A DNA stretch of 64,000 nt from JAAYZQ01 sp034428935. GTDB lineage: Bacteria; Chloroflexota; Anaerolineae; JAAYZQ01. Under the pieces are notes generated by a model that did not search any database, was not told the DNA's origin, and saw nothing but the letters and a program-made list of their open reading frames with translations. The stretch spans positions 1 through 64,000 of the forward strand of contig DAOUHB010000151.1 in assembly GCA_034428935.1 (NCBI GenBank). Direction: 5' to 3'. This document shows, in pieces, positions 24,826 to 33,188 of the stretch; the stretch's first letter is position 1, and every line of letters begins with the position of its first letter. The translations under genes and the position numbers were made by a program.

Positions 24826-25857
24826 TCAGCAGACAGCCTCCATACTGACCCCGGACCTGGCGATGAGCAGGCGGCGCACCTTTGTATCCTGCGCGCCAAA
24901 TCGGTACTTGTACTCCTCGCCTCCGCGCAGGAAGTCAAAGCGCTCCCTGCCGAGGTTGATGGCGTTCTCGATGCACTGGGATGTGACGACGATGCCGGGG
25001 CTCAGGTGGCGAAAGGAAGCGGGATCGTACCCGGAGTTGTAGACGAGGATGGCATTGTTGTAATCAAAATTCAACAGCGAGGCCGACTTCTCGCCCTCCA
25101 TCTCGACGAAAGCCAGTTGCAGCCAGCCTTCTTCGTGCAGGACCTGGGCGACGTCGAGGAAGAACCCCTGCATCGTCGGATCCATGAAGGCGTCCTTCTC
25201 GGGTGTGCTCTTCTGGTGAAGGTCGATAAAGGTCTGCATCTCGGTGCTCAGGTCGTGGTCGGGCCCGACGATGAGGAAGCGGGTGCCGGCGCCCTCGGCC
25301 CTGCGCAGCTTGCGCCGCACCTCGTGGCGTTGCTTCTTGTCCAACATCGCCAGGTATTCCTCCCAGGTCGCGGGCAGGGGGATGATGGGGCAGACGTCCT
25401 CCACCTCGACCAGGGTCTGGTAGCCCTCCGCTTCAGCCATTTCCTGGAGAAGGACAAAGGTCTGCGATTCCTGGGGGATGTTGCACAGGTCGAGGGCATC
25501 CCACGGCTCTGCTTCCTCCGACAAGTAGTGCAACAAGCGGCTGTACACGGCTTTCTCGTGCCCCGCGGCGACGACCACGTCCAGGTAGTCGGACACGTCA
25601 CGGCAGCCGATCATCCGGATCACGCGCCGGTCGGGGTCGGCGTTATCGTAGTAAAGGGGGGCAAGGCCGACCAGGCGGCTATCGTCGGACCGAAAACCCA
25701 GCAGCAACAGCTCTCCTTCACCCAGGTGCTTCCACCAGGTGGTTTGCCACTGCCAGGTGAGAAAGATGGTGTCGCAGCAGCTTTCGTGCAGCAGTTGATT
25801 CCATTCCGGTCGCAATGCCGCAAAGCCGCCACTTTGAAAATGCGCTTCAACTCGCAT
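24826..25857 (-). CDS. GNAT-family acyltransferase, CelD/BcsL-like (Acetyltransf_6)
   Basis: 343 residues. The N-terminal half carries LRPEWNQLLHES, then FLTWQWQTTWWKHLGEG, typical of the CelD/BcsL group. The C-terminal half contains LDKKQRHEVRRKLRRAE and YNSGYDPASFRHLSPGIV, then FDFLRGGEEYKYRFGA, the pattern of the second GNAT domain shared with FemABX. Related proteins acylate polysaccharides or peptidoglycan precursors. It starts at ATG after AGGAG; a GTG two codons earlier is possible. It has its own promoter at 25990-26018 and is followed by the GT4, TolB-like and PPTase genes, so a surface-polymer role fits. Confidence 0.83.
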   Translation of the reverse strand: MRVEAHFQSGGFAALRPEWNQLLHESCCDTIFLTWQWQTTWWKHLGEGELLLLGFRSDDSRLVGLAPLYYDNADPDRRVIRMIGCRDVSDYLDVVVAAGHEKAVYSRLLHYLSEEAEPWDALDLCNIPQESQTFVLLQEMAEAEGYQTLVEVEDVCPIIPLPATWEEYLAMLDKKQRHEVRRKLRRAEGAGTRFLIVGPDHDLSTEMQTFIDLHQKSTPEKDAFMDPTMQGFFLDVAQVLHEEGWLQLAFVEMEGEKSASLLNFDYNNAILVYNSGYDPASFRHLSPGIVVTSQCIENAINLGRERFDFLRGGEEYKYRFGAQDTKVRRLLIARSGVSMEAVC

Positions 25858-25989
25858 GGTCACTCCTGGACTGTTCTGGTTCGATCGTGGCGATCTTTTG
25901 CTATTCTGGCAGATCGGGCCTGCCGCCCGGCGATGCGGCGTCGCAGCGCGCCAGCTTTAGTTCTGGGCTTCTCTATCCCGAACGCGGTC

Positions 25990-26018
25990 ATTATACCTGA
26001 CAACATGGGATCGTGCAA
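25990..26018 (-). promoter_or_regulatory. Promoter for the GNAT gene
   Basis: On the minus strand: TTGCAC (26013-26018), a 17-base spacer and TATAAT (25990-25995). The leader to the ATG at 25857 would be about 125 bases and shows no obvious structure. Confidence 0.68.
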
Positions 26019-26154
26019 AGGGCATGTGTTTGAAGGTGGTACGACGCCGCGGGCAGGGCGCCACGCCTGCCGCCGCCGTCCGGGCACAGGGCGTGCTGTC
26101 CAGCCTCGGCGGGCAGAGGCACCCCGCTGGCGAATGCGTGGCGCTGCCAGCCTG

Positions 26155-26781
26155 CTATGGCACCTGCTGCCAGAGCACCTGGATCTGCTGGATGCCGGTC
26201 TCGGTGTTCTCGTCTGTCTGGAACGTCACCAGTTCGGAGGCCGGCTGTCCATCCTCCGTTAACACCTGGAGCGTCCAGGTGCCCGAGTGGGGCACGTCGG
26301 CCAGGCGGATCTCGTAGTAGCCATCCTGGTCGGTCTCGACCACCGCCGAAGCGGGTGTGCCTTCCGGGTACCAGACGATGAGGGGGACGCCGGCCACGGG
26401 AGCGCCGGACGCGTCCTGCACTGTGCCGAAAAAGCCGGTCCAATCCGCACCCGGCCGCGCGCCCGCGCCCTGGAAGACATAGAGCGGCGTTTCGGGGACG
26501 GCCATCTGCGGGGCCGCGGCTGTAGGCTCGGCTGTAGGCTCGGCTGTTGCCGTCGGGGGTTGTGTCGGGCGTGGGGTAAAGGTGGCCAACAGCGTGGCCG
26601 TGGGTTGCACGGTGGCCGTGGGATCATCTCCGCCGAGCAGTCCCGGGAGCCCTCGAGTGAGCAGCAGGACGGCCGCGACGACAATGATTACCACCAGGAT
26701 AGCAGCGACAAGGATGTATAGGCGGACCGGTCCGCGGGACGGACCCCTGGAGCCGTACTCCGTTGGTGTGACCTCGCTCAC
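26155..26781 (-). CDS. Membrane-anchored protein with carboxypeptidase-regulatory-like (Ig-type) domain
   Basis: 208 residues, starting at GTG behind a strong GAGGAGGTGATCC site. One membrane segment (about 20-43) is followed by a Thr/Pro/Ala linker (TAEPTAEPTAAAPQ). A C-terminal beta-sandwich at about 110-205 contains GTVQDASGAPVAGVPLIVWY and TDQDGYYEIRLADVP, the pattern of CarboxypepD_reg/Big-type domains used as extracellular spacers or ligand binders. No enzyme motif is seen. It lies downstream of recA in the same direction but has its own promoter. Confidence 0.78.
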   Translation of the reverse strand: MSEVTPTEYGSRGPSRGPVRLYILVAAILVVIIVVAAVLLLTRGLPGLLGGDDPTATVQPTATLLATFTPRPTQPPTATAEPTAEPTAAAPQMAVPETPLYVFQGAGARPGADWTGFFGTVQDASGAPVAGVPLIVWYPEGTPASAVVETDQDGYYEIRLADVPHSGTWTLQVLTEDGQPASELVTFQTDENTETGIQQIQVLWQQVP

Positions 26782-26808
26782 GGATCACCTCCTCAAGGAC
26801 ATGTGCCC

Positions 26809-26837
26809 ATTCTATCACAAAGCCACGTCCAAGGCAA
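26809..26837 (-). promoter_or_regulatory. Promoter for the anchored Ig-domain protein
   Basis: On the minus strand: TTGCCT (26832-26837), a 17-base spacer and TAGAAT (26809-26814), about 28 bases before the GTG start. Confidence 0.5.
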
Positions 26838-26882
26838 GTCGCCCAGGACGCGGCTAGTCCCGGTTGGCCGGGAAACAGGGGT

Positions 26883-26923
26883 GCCGGGCTGCGCCGCCCT
26901 GCTCCAGGGCGGCGCAGCCCGGC
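26883..26923 (-). terminator. Strong hairpin after recA
   Basis: A perfect 19-bp stem (left arm 26883-26901, right arm 26905-26923) with a 3-base loop, 19 bases beyond the recA stop. No T-tract follows on either strand, so it is either a T-less terminator or a 3' RNA-stabilising stem. Confidence 0.6.
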
Positions 26924-26942
26924 AATGCATGCCCCGTTGGGT

Positions 26943-28139
26943 TTATTCCTCTTCGGACGTAATCAGGTCCTCCTCGAGCGAGCCGTCCTCCTCGAGCAAG
27001 TCGTCCTCCTCGTCCACAATGGCCAACTCTGCCTGGGCGAGGTCCTCATCGTCTGCTTCGTCTGCCACCCGCTTGCTCGTAGGCCGGACGCGTGCCTCGG
27101 CCTCTTCCACCGCCTCCTCGGGCTCGAAGACGGGCATGCCGGTGAGTTCTGGCAGCCCCGTCTCGCGGCGGATGGCATTTTCGATCTCGAAGCACAGGGC
27201 CGGATTCTCGCGCAGGTGCTGCTTCAGGTTCTCGCGGCCCTGGGCCAGCCGCTCGTCCTTGTACAGGTAGAACGAGCCCCTCTTTTCGACAATGTCCAAC
27301 TCCACGCCCAGGTCCAGAACGTCGCCTTCCCTGCTGATCCCTTCGTCGTACATGATGTCGAATTGGCACTCGCGGAAGGGGGGCGCGACCTTGTTCTTCT
27401 TGACCCGCACGCGCGTCCGGTTGCCAAGAACGTCGCCACCGGTCTTGATCGACTGGATGGAGCGGATGTCGAGGCGGACGGAGGCATAGAACTTCAGGGC
27501 CATGCCGCCCGACGTGGTCTCCGGATTGCCGAACATGATCCCGATCTTTTGCCGGAGCTGGTTGGTAAAGATCATGGCCGCGTTGCTGACCTTGATGGCG
27601 CCGCTCAGCTTGCGCAGGGCCTGGCTCATGAGCCGGGCCTGCAGGCCGGGGTGGCTGTCGCCCATGTCGCCCTCGATCTCGGCCCGGGGCACGAGGGCGG
27701 CGACAGAGTCGATGACGATAATGTCCACGGCCCCACTGCGCACCAGGGCTTCGGCGATCTCCAGGGCCTGCTCGCCCGTGTCGGGCTGGGAGATGTACAG
27801 CTCGTCAACGTCCACGCCGCACTTGGCGGCATAGACGGGGTCGAGGGCGTGTTCCATGTCGATGTAGGCCGCCACGCCGCCCATGCGCTGGGCCTCGGCC
27901 ACGATGTGCTGGCACAGGGTTGTCTTGCCCGAGCCTTCCGGGCCATAGATCTCGGTCACCCGGCCGCGGGGAATGCCACCGATGCCGAGGGCCAGGTCGA
28001 GGGAGAGAGAGCCCGTGGGGATGGCCTCCACCTGGAGGTGGTTGGCCTGTCCCAGGCGCATGATCGAGCCTTCCCCATATCGCTTCTGAATGCTGCTCAA
28101 CGTAGTCTCCAGGGCGCGAAACCGCCCGTCTTCTTTCAT
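26943..28139 (-). CDS. recA: Recombinase RecA
   Basis: 398 residues. RecA polymerises on single-stranded DNA and drives strand exchange and LexA autocleavage. Walker A is GPEGSGKTT at 66-74; Gly replaces the common Ser after PE. Walker B lies in VDIIVIDSVAALVPRAEIEGDMGDSH, and loop 2 in FTNQLRQKIGIMFGNPETTSGGMALKFYASVRLDIR. The C-terminus is extended by about 60 residues, rich in Glu and Asp, ending DLITSEEE. The ATG at 28139 was preferred over one two codons earlier because GGAGGG has proper spacing only to it. An SOS-type box lies inside its promoter, so LexA control is expected. Confidence 0.97.
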   Translation of the reverse strand: MKEDGRFRALETTLSSIQKRYGEGSIMRLGQANHLQVEAIPTGSLSLDLALGIGGIPRGRVTEIYGPEGSGKTTLCQHIVAEAQRMGGVAAYIDMEHALDPVYAAKCGVDVDELYISQPDTGEQALEIAEALVRSGAVDIIVIDSVAALVPRAEIEGDMGDSHPGLQARLMSQALRKLSGAIKVSNAAMIFTNQLRQKIGIMFGNPETTSGGMALKFYASVRLDIRSIQSIKTGGDVLGNRTRVRVKKNKVAPPFRECQFDIMYDEGISREGDVLDLGVELDIVEKRGSFYLYKDERLAQGRENLKQHLRENPALCFEIENAIRRETGLPELTGMPVFEPEEAVEEAEARVRPTSKRVADEADDEDLAQAELAIVDEEDDLLEEDGSLEEDLITSEEE

Positions 28140-28168
28140 TTCCATCCCTCCTGTCCACGTTAGTTGGC

Positions 28169-28197
28169 AGTATAGCACAAATGTTCGAAGCTGTCAA
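28169..28197 (-). promoter_or_regulatory. recA promoter with embedded SOS (LexA) box
   Basis: On the minus strand: TTGACA (28192-28197), a 17-base spacer and TATACT (28169-28174). The spacer carries CGAACATTTGTGCT (28174-28187). This matches the Gram-positive-type LexA box CGAAC-N4-GTTCG at the left arm and the GT of the right arm. A repressor here would block both promoter elements. Confidence 0.75.
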
Positions 28198-28312
28198 GGG
28201 TCCGATTCACTTTTTTTGGGTGTCTTGGTCGTTGCAAATCGTGCGTCCGTGAGACTTGTATGGTATACTGGCTCGGTTTCGTTCAGAGGCCAAGAAAGGG
28301 CAAAGCTGGGGT

Positions 28313-29401
28313 ATGAGCAGCAAACGTAAGCGTATCGCGGCGTTGGCCGTCAACCTGGCGGGGGTGCTCGCCTTTGTGTTGATCCTGTACCTGGGGGGCT
28401 TGCGAGCGTGGGATCAGATCCTGAAGAGTGACTGGCTCCTGATGCTGGCGGCCCTCGGCGTTACGCTAATCTGGAACGTCATTGCCACCTATCGGTGGGC
28501 CATCATCGCCGATCGGGTGACAGAGTCGGCCGACGGTTGCCCCTTCCGCTACTATTTCACCTACCACATGCTCGGCATGCTGCTGGGGCAGGTGGCGCCC
28601 ATCACCGTGGGTATGCTGGGCGGGCGACCGGCGGCCCTCAGCCTGTCCCGCGGCGTGCCCTTGACGCGCTCGGCCCTGTCGGTTTTTCTGGACAAGTTCT
28701 TTGACCTCATCCTGGCCCTGCTGTTGGTCCTGCCGACGGCCTTTTACCTGGTCGGCTGGCTCAGCCTGGCCGCGTCGTTGGCCATCATGGCCTGCCTGGT
28801 CCTGGCGGCCGTGCTCTTGATCTCGTGGCGCTACGAATGGGCCGTGCGCGCGCTGGCGCGGGTGGGGGCCCGGCTGGCACTGCCCCTATCGCACCTGCCC
28901 CTCGTCGGCAAGCGGCTGGCGCAGCGGCTGCCGGCGCAGTTGGAGCGCCTGTCGCAGGTGAGCGTCGGAGCCAATGGCCTGGCGACAAAGGCCTTCCTGG
29001 TGACCCTGGTCATGTATGCCCTGCTGGCAGCGCGCCTGGTTTTCATGGCCGAGGCCTTTCGCCTGTCCATCCCCTGGTACTTGTTGGCCATGTCGGTCTG
29101 CGTCACGCAGTTGACCCTCATCTTTTCGGTCACCCCCGGCTCCCTCGGCTTCCTGGAAGGCGGCTGGGCGGCCGTCTTTAGCCTGGGGGGCGTGCCGCTG
29201 GAGCAGTATACGGTCTTTGTCATTGGGCGGAGATTCTACTTCTTGATCTTTACGGCGCTCATCACGCTCCTGGCCTTTGCCTGGATCCGGGAGAGCCCGG
29301 CCCACCTGTTTCGCGCGGTGCTCACGGCCTCGCGCCGCCACGGGGCCGATTCCGACGCGGGTGGGATCGAGCGCAGCGAGGAGTCTACCCTCAGGGCCTA
29401 G
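28313..29401 (+). CDS. LPG_synthase_TM / UPF0104 family membrane protein
   Basis: 362 residues with about eight membrane segments. YHMLGMLLGQVAPITVGMLGGRPAALSLSRG and FLDKFFDLILALLLVLP are typical of the lysylphosphatidylglycerol-synthase transmembrane region (AglD / MprF flippase-like superfamily), as is the late motif FSVTPGSLGFLEGGWAAVF. Members flip or modify lipid-linked molecules. This one has no attached synthase domain. It starts at ATG near a CTGGGG site; a TTG 19 codons upstream overlaps a TATACT element and was rejected. It is divergent from recA. Its stop overlaps the stop of the convergent DUF2085 gene by 3 bases. Confidence 0.83.
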   Translation: MSSKRKRIAALAVNLAGVLAFVLILYLGGLRAWDQILKSDWLLMLAALGVTLIWNVIATYRWAIIADRVTESADGCPFRYYFTYHMLGMLLGQVAPITVGMLGGRPAALSLSRGVPLTRSALSVFLDKFFDLILALLLVLPTAFYLVGWLSLAASLAIMACLVLAAVLLISWRYEWAVRALARVGARLALPLSHLPLVGKRLAQRLPAQLERLSQVSVGANGLATKAFLVTLVMYALLAARLVFMAEAFRLSIPWYLLAMSVCVTQLTLIFSVTPGSLGFLEGGWAAVFSLGGVPLEQYTVFVIGRRFYFLIFTALITLLAFAWIRESPAHLFRAVLTASRRHGADSDAGGIERSEESTLRA

Positions 29402-30234
29402 AACGTTAGCCCCAGGCTCGTGGTCAAATAGGCGCGCAGTAGGATCATGAACGCCATCTGCAGGATGGCCAGGCCCAGGCCGACGGTCAGGGGTACCAGC
29501 GCCTGTGGCCAGTTTCGGGCGTAGCCTTCGCGCCCCAGAATCACGGCGGCGATCATGGTGTTGATCATGATCAGCATGAGGAGCACGCCACCGCTGCTGA
29601 GGATGGCCAGGGGGTAGAGAAGCGCCCCGATTCCCAGGTTCACGATCACGACCAGCAGGCCGGCCACGGGCAGGATAGCCAGGAGCTGCCAGGCATTGTC
29701 CAACACGGCCACCTGTTTGGGCTCGCGCCACAGCGTAAAGTTAAAGATGGGCCACACCAGGATGAGGAGCGCCAGCCCGTTGAGCATGCCCGTCGACATG
29801 CGCAGCCAGTTGCGCGGCTCGTAGAGGTGGGGCGCCCCGGGGAAAAAGGTCAGGTAGGAGTTCAGCCCGTCGAAACCCCAGAGGGCCACAAAGAGGACCA
29901 TCAGCCCCAGGACAGGCACCGAGGGTAGGCGGGCGGCCCTCTGGCGGCGAAAGAGGATCAGCACCCCGGCACCCAACATGGCTCCCAGGAAGGTCCCCGT
30001 GCAGCGAGCACAGAGGGGCAGTTGGCGGCCGTTCAAGAAGAACGAGCGCTCCGGGATGCGGTGGCAGATGGCATAGCCGATGGCGTCGGCCTTGCCCAGG
30101 AGGGTGGAAGGCGGCACCTCTATCGCCAGGACGATGACCATCAGCGCCAGGGCCACGGCGACAATCGCCAGCCGCGGACGGGGCGCAATCTCGCGTCCTT
30201 GAGCAACGGCAGATAGCCGGTTCTCCTGCTCCAC
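29398..30234 (-). CDS. DUF2085 family membrane protein
   Basis: 278 residues with about seven hydrophobic segments. The family motif is clear near residues 57-85: GYAICHRIPERSFFLNGRQLPLCARCTGTFLG. Its conserved CHR and CARC residues suggest a metal or redox site at the membrane surface. Function is unknown. It starts at GTG only 2 bases after the stop of the zinc-lipoprotein protease gene, so it is translationally coupled to it. Confidence 0.85.
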   Translation of the reverse strand: MEQENRLSAVAQGREIAPRPRLAIVAVALALMVIVLAIEVPPSTLLGKADAIGYAICHRIPERSFFLNGRQLPLCARCTGTFLGAMLGAGVLILFRRQRAARLPSVPVLGLMVLFVALWGFDGLNSYLTFFPGAPHLYEPRNWLRMSTGMLNGLALLILVWPIFNFTLWREPKQVAVLDNAWQLLAILPVAGLLVVIVNLGIGALLYPLAILSSGGVLLMLIMINTMIAAVILGREGYARNWPQALVPLTVGLGLAILQMAFMILLRAYLTTSLGLTF

Positions 30235-30236
30235 CC

Positions 30237-31670
30237 TCAGGCTTCCTGCTCTTGGCTGGCGAGGGCTTCCAATGCCCGGGTCACGACGTCCACGTCGGGG
30301 CCGACCACCAGGATGGCCTCTCGTCCCCGCGCCAAGAGGGCCGTCACCTCGTCGTCACTCGTCCACCATCGGACCGATCCGTCCACGCGCGCCTCGCGCC
30401 CGTGCTTGGCCGAAGCCCAGTCCTCGTAGGCTCCGGCAAATTCCTCCTGCTCGGCATCGCTGTCCCAGGCAGTGACGAGGGCCAGGAGTGCGTCGCCGTC
30501 CCGCACGTAGACGGCGTAGCGGTCGCCGCCCCAGCCGGCGCTGGCCGCCGCTGCCGTTTCCGCGTCCAACCTCTCGTCCAGGTAGACGCCCATCTGGAAC
30601 TCGCCCAGGGTGTTGTCCTCGATCTTGTACCATTCTGCGCCCAGGGTGGCGGTCAGCGGCGGCAAGCTCAGGATCTGGGGCTCGTCTCGTTCCAGGTATT
30701 TCTCCGGGTGGAGGATCTGCTCCGTGGACTGCGGCGGATCCGAGAACAGTGCGTCGACCCGGGCCCAATCACCGGCAGCTACGGTGCTGACGAATTCCGT
30801 GCCATAGGCGTAGGGAAATTCCATGGTTGCCCGGAGGATGGCGGGGGTGGCCTCCAGGACGTCCTGACCCTCGGGTGTCGCCTCGATGAGGGCCCGCAAT
30901 TCCTCGGGCGATGCCTGGCTGGCCTGTGCTATGAAATACTCGCTCATGGCCAGGGTGGCGTCGCCCTCCACCAGGGCCAGGCGCGCCAGGGCCTCGTCGT
31001 CGTTCATGCGATCCTCGTCGATAAAGGTCGTCAGGTCAAAGTGCTCATCCTGCAACCCGTGGACGTATTCGTGGGCATAGGTCACGCGATCCAGCAGGTC
31101 AAACTCGCCCTCGTTGACGACGATGAACGAGTTTTCCTCGTCATCGTACAGACCCAGAACCTGCGAAGAATAGAGGTCGAGGAGCACTTGCTGCAGGTCC
31201 AGGTCCTCGGGGATGAGGTCCAGGACGGCCAGGACCCGCGTGTCGACCTCGACCTCTTCCGGCGGATAGTCCTGGGCCAGCTCGTCGGCCATGTATTGGC
31301 CGAACTCGGCCCTGGATTTGACGGTTTGGGTGAGGGGATGGCTCATTTCGAGGTCGCGGATGGCCTCTACCTGGAATTGGATCTGCCGCATGGTGGCGAC
31401 AAGGGCGGGCGAGAGGGCGGCCTCCGGGACCGGCGTGGGTGGGGGGGTAGCGGTGGCAGGAGCAAGGGTTGGGACCCAGGTGGCGGTGGACTGGGGTGCC
31501 ACGGTGCTACCGGCCGTCGCCCTGGCCGGCACGGTGGCCGCAGGCAGGGGCGTATCGGCCGCGGCCAGGGGCGTAGGCGTGCTGCCCGGCGCCAAGGGCG
31601 CGCAGCCCGTGGCCAGGAGCGCCAGGGCGGCGAGCAAGAACAGGAAAGTCGGCGGACAAACCCGCGTCAT
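30237..31670 (-). CDS. Lipoprotein zinc metallopeptidase
   Basis: 477 residues. A signal peptide ends in LLATGCAP, a lipobox with Cys23. A Thr/Pro/Ala linker of about 60 residues follows. The peptidase core has HEYVHGLQDEHFDL (HExxH at 200-204) and the third ligand Glu235 in LVEGDATL. The intervening region is helical. The C-terminal 200 residues form mixed alpha/beta repeats, with DRYAVYVRDGDALLAL and a further strand-helix unit. The ATG follows AGGAGTACCGTT. A strong terminator of the preceding gene lies only 19 bases upstream, so a promoter must overlap that hairpin or expression depends on read-through. Confidence 0.82.
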   Translation of the reverse strand: MTRVCPPTFLFLLAALALLATGCAPLAPGSTPTPLAAADTPLPAATVPARATAGSTVAPQSTATWVPTLAPATATPPPTPVPEAALSPALVATMRQIQFQVEAIRDLEMSHPLTQTVKSRAEFGQYMADELAQDYPPEEVEVDTRVLAVLDLIPEDLDLQQVLLDLYSSQVLGLYDDEENSFIVVNEGEFDLLDRVTYAHEYVHGLQDEHFDLTTFIDEDRMNDDEALARLALVEGDATLAMSEYFIAQASQASPEELRALIEATPEGQDVLEATPAILRATMEFPYAYGTEFVSTVAAGDWARVDALFSDPPQSTEQILHPEKYLERDEPQILSLPPLTATLGAEWYKIEDNTLGEFQMGVYLDERLDAETAAAASAGWGGDRYAVYVRDGDALLALVTAWDSDAEQEEFAGAYEDWASAKHGREARVDGSVRWWTSDDEVTALLARGREAILVVGPDVDVVTRALEALASQEQEA

Positions 31671-31688
31671 AACGGTACTCCTTGAGAC

Positions 31689-31724
31689 GAAAAAAGCGCG
31701 GCGCATGCCCCATGCGCCGCGCTT
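31689..31724 (-). terminator. Rho-independent terminator of the zinc-ribbon gene
   Basis: A perfect 14-bp stem (31694-31707 with 31711-31724, loop CCC) is followed on the minus strand by TTTTTT. It lies 13 bases beyond the zinc-ribbon gene stop. Confidence 0.9.
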
Positions 31725-31736
31725 CTCACGGCTCGC

Positions 31737-32396
31737 TCAGTCGAGATTGGGCAGTGTGTCGCTCCCTGGCTCGCCGTCCGAGTCGGAGCCTGGCTCCCAC
31801 CCGGAGTCTTCGTCACCTGGCAGTGCTCGCCGGGCGGCCTCGGGCAGGCCGGCGGGCTCCACGCCGGAGAGCTGCAGCGTCTCGGTTTCGCGGTCGACGG
31901 CCAGCGAGACCTGGGGTACAGCCTGGGACGGAGCCTTGACGGCCGTCTGCACCGCGCCGCAGTAGGGACACAGGTTCCAGCGAAGGTGCAGCAGCCGGCC
32001 GCAGGCCGGGCAAGCCTTTTTCAAGCGCGTATGGCAGGTGGGGCAGATCATGAACTCTTCCTCGATGCGCCGGTTGCAGCCCGGGCAAGCCATGCGCTCT
32101 TCGATGCCTTGCAGCAGAGCCTCTTCTTCCAGCGACCGCTCGTAGGCCTCGGCCAAAGTCTCACGGGGCCGCAAGATGAGGTAGAGAACCCAACCGGGCA
32201 GGGGAAAGAGCGGGAAGAAGACCAACACCATGAGGGTGGCCAGGATCTGCGCAAAGATGTCGCGGGAGCGGGCTCGAATGTCGCGAAAGGTCCAGATCAC
32301 CACACTGATCCAGGTTGCCGTGAGAAACGCAGCAAACAGGGCCGCGAACAGGATCACGAATGGCTGGATCGTGCTTAGAATGCTCTCGAAATCCAT
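31737..32396 (-). CDS. Membrane protein with double zinc-ribbon domain
   Basis: 219 residues. Two membrane segments (about 10-35 and 48-75) with a short basic loop between them precede a helical EAYERSLEEEALLQGIEER stretch. Four Cys-x2-Cys/His knuckles follow at about 103-150 (CPGCN, CPTCH, CPACG, CPYCG), as in double zinc-ribbon (DZANK-type) proteins. The C-terminus is acidic and disordered. The zinc ribbons would face the cytoplasm and mediate protein or nucleic-acid contacts. It is monocistronic, with a promoter at 32432-32460 and a terminator after its stop. Confidence 0.78.
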   Translation of the reverse strand: MDFESILSTIQPFVILFAALFAAFLTATWISVVIWTFRDIRARSRDIFAQILATLMVLVFFPLFPLPGWVLYLILRPRETLAEAYERSLEEEALLQGIEERMACPGCNRRIEEEFMICPTCHTRLKKACPACGRLLHLRWNLCPYCGAVQTAVKAPSQAVPQVSLAVDRETETLQLSGVEPAGLPEAARRALPGDEDSGWEPGSDSDGEPGSDTLPNLD

Positions 32397-32431
32397 CCTA
32401 TCGTTCGACTCCCTTTGTCAAGTTGGGGGGC

Positions 32432-32460
32432 ATTATACCACCTTTCCCAGGGGATGTCCA
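32432..32460 (-). promoter_or_regulatory. Promoter for the zinc-ribbon gene
   Basis: On the minus strand: TGGACA (32455-32460), a 17-base spacer and TATAAT (32432-32437), about 36 bases before the ATG. Confidence 0.7.
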
Positions 32461-32520
32461 TATCGGCGCGGGGCTGGTACCTGGGCAACCTGGCGATGCG
32501 CCTCAGGTTTGTAAGGTGTA

Positions 32521-32937
32521 TTATGACTTGTGTTGCGGAAGCCAGTGTATGTCCAGAACCCCTTCCAGCAGCTCAAACTCCGGATCACCAGTGACCAACG
32601 TTGCCGCGCACTGCTGAGCCAGGGCGGCGGCGAATGTATCGGCATAGGCGATGGCATGCTTCGCTTTGATGTGAGCAGCCATCAGGGTCAGCTCCCGTTC
32701 CACCGATACAATCTCCAAGGCTGTGGCTTCCATCACGGCCAGGGCTGCATACAGTCGTTCCACCCCCCACCGCCGCTCCACGATGTAGGCCACCTCCCCG
32801 GCATTCACCCAGGTCATCAGTGCACGGATTTCCCCCTCTTGCGCTTTCCGTAGCAGGTCGACCACCTCTTGACTGCCCGGCTCCTTGCCCAGGAGAGCCA
32901 ATACAGCAAAGCTGTCCAGGACAAAGGTTTTAGTCAC
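32521..32937 (-). CDS. PIN-domain toxin (VapC-like ribonuclease)
   Basis: 138 residues from a GTG that overlaps the antitoxin stop by 8 bases; an upstream ATG in frame lies well inside the antitoxin gene. PIN acidic residues are Asp8 (VLDSF), Glu48 (NAGEVAY), Asp100 (YADTF) and Asp118 (TGDPEF), the usual Mg-binding set of VapC endoribonucleases that cut tRNA or rRNA. Ribosome entry appears to be from GGGAGGA within the antitoxin. Together with the AbrB-type partner it forms a complete type II toxin-antitoxin module. Confidence 0.9.
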   Translation of the reverse strand: MTKTFVLDSFAVLALLGKEPGSQEVVDLLRKAQEGEIRALMTWVNAGEVAYIVERRWGVERLYAALAVMEATALEIVSVERELTLMAAHIKAKHAIAYADTFAAALAQQCAATLVTGDPEFELLEGVLDIHWLPQHKS

Positions 32938-33178
32938 CAATCCGGTCCTCCCTGGCTCGCTCCTGTTCTCGTTCTGCAAGGAGGTCCCCGGTCAGCGAAT
33001 GCCCTCCCTCGAACATGCCGTGCAGGGCCTCGATCGGATCGTCCGGCAGAGGCACAATAGCAAGTAACTGGCCATAGTCCAAGACCTGCACGCGGGAACC
33101 TTTTTTGAGACCGTGTTTTTCGCGAATGGACTTGGGAATCACCACCCAACCTTTGGCTGACACTGTGGTAGTATGCAT
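32930..33178 (-). CDS. AbrB/MazE/SpoVT-type antitoxin
   Basis: 82 residues. The swapped-hairpin DNA-binding domain fills residues 1-45: TTTVSAKGWVVIPKSIREKHGLKKGSRVQVLDYG. The C-terminal tail (DPIEALHGMFEGGHSLTGDLLAEREQ) is amphipathic and should wrap the PIN toxin. The ATG follows AGGAGGGCGGA. The protein probably represses its own promoter through the two TAGGTGCAAC repeats at 33189-33240. Confidence 0.9.
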   Translation of the reverse strand: MHTTTVSAKGWVVIPKSIREKHGLKKGSRVQVLDYGQLLAIVPLPDDPIEALHGMFEGGHSLTGDLLAEREQERAREDRIGD

Positions 33179-33188
33179 TCCGCCCTCC

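Noticed and set aside
28256..28312. TTG start 19 codons upstream in the flippase-like gene
   Set aside because: It overlaps a TATACT element and has no ribosome site; the hydrophobic protein starts cleanly at 28313.
32938..32979. ATG-started longer form of the PIN toxin
   Set aside because: It lies inside the antitoxin gene and adds a segment with no PIN-family similarity; the GTG with 8-base overlap is normal for such pairs.
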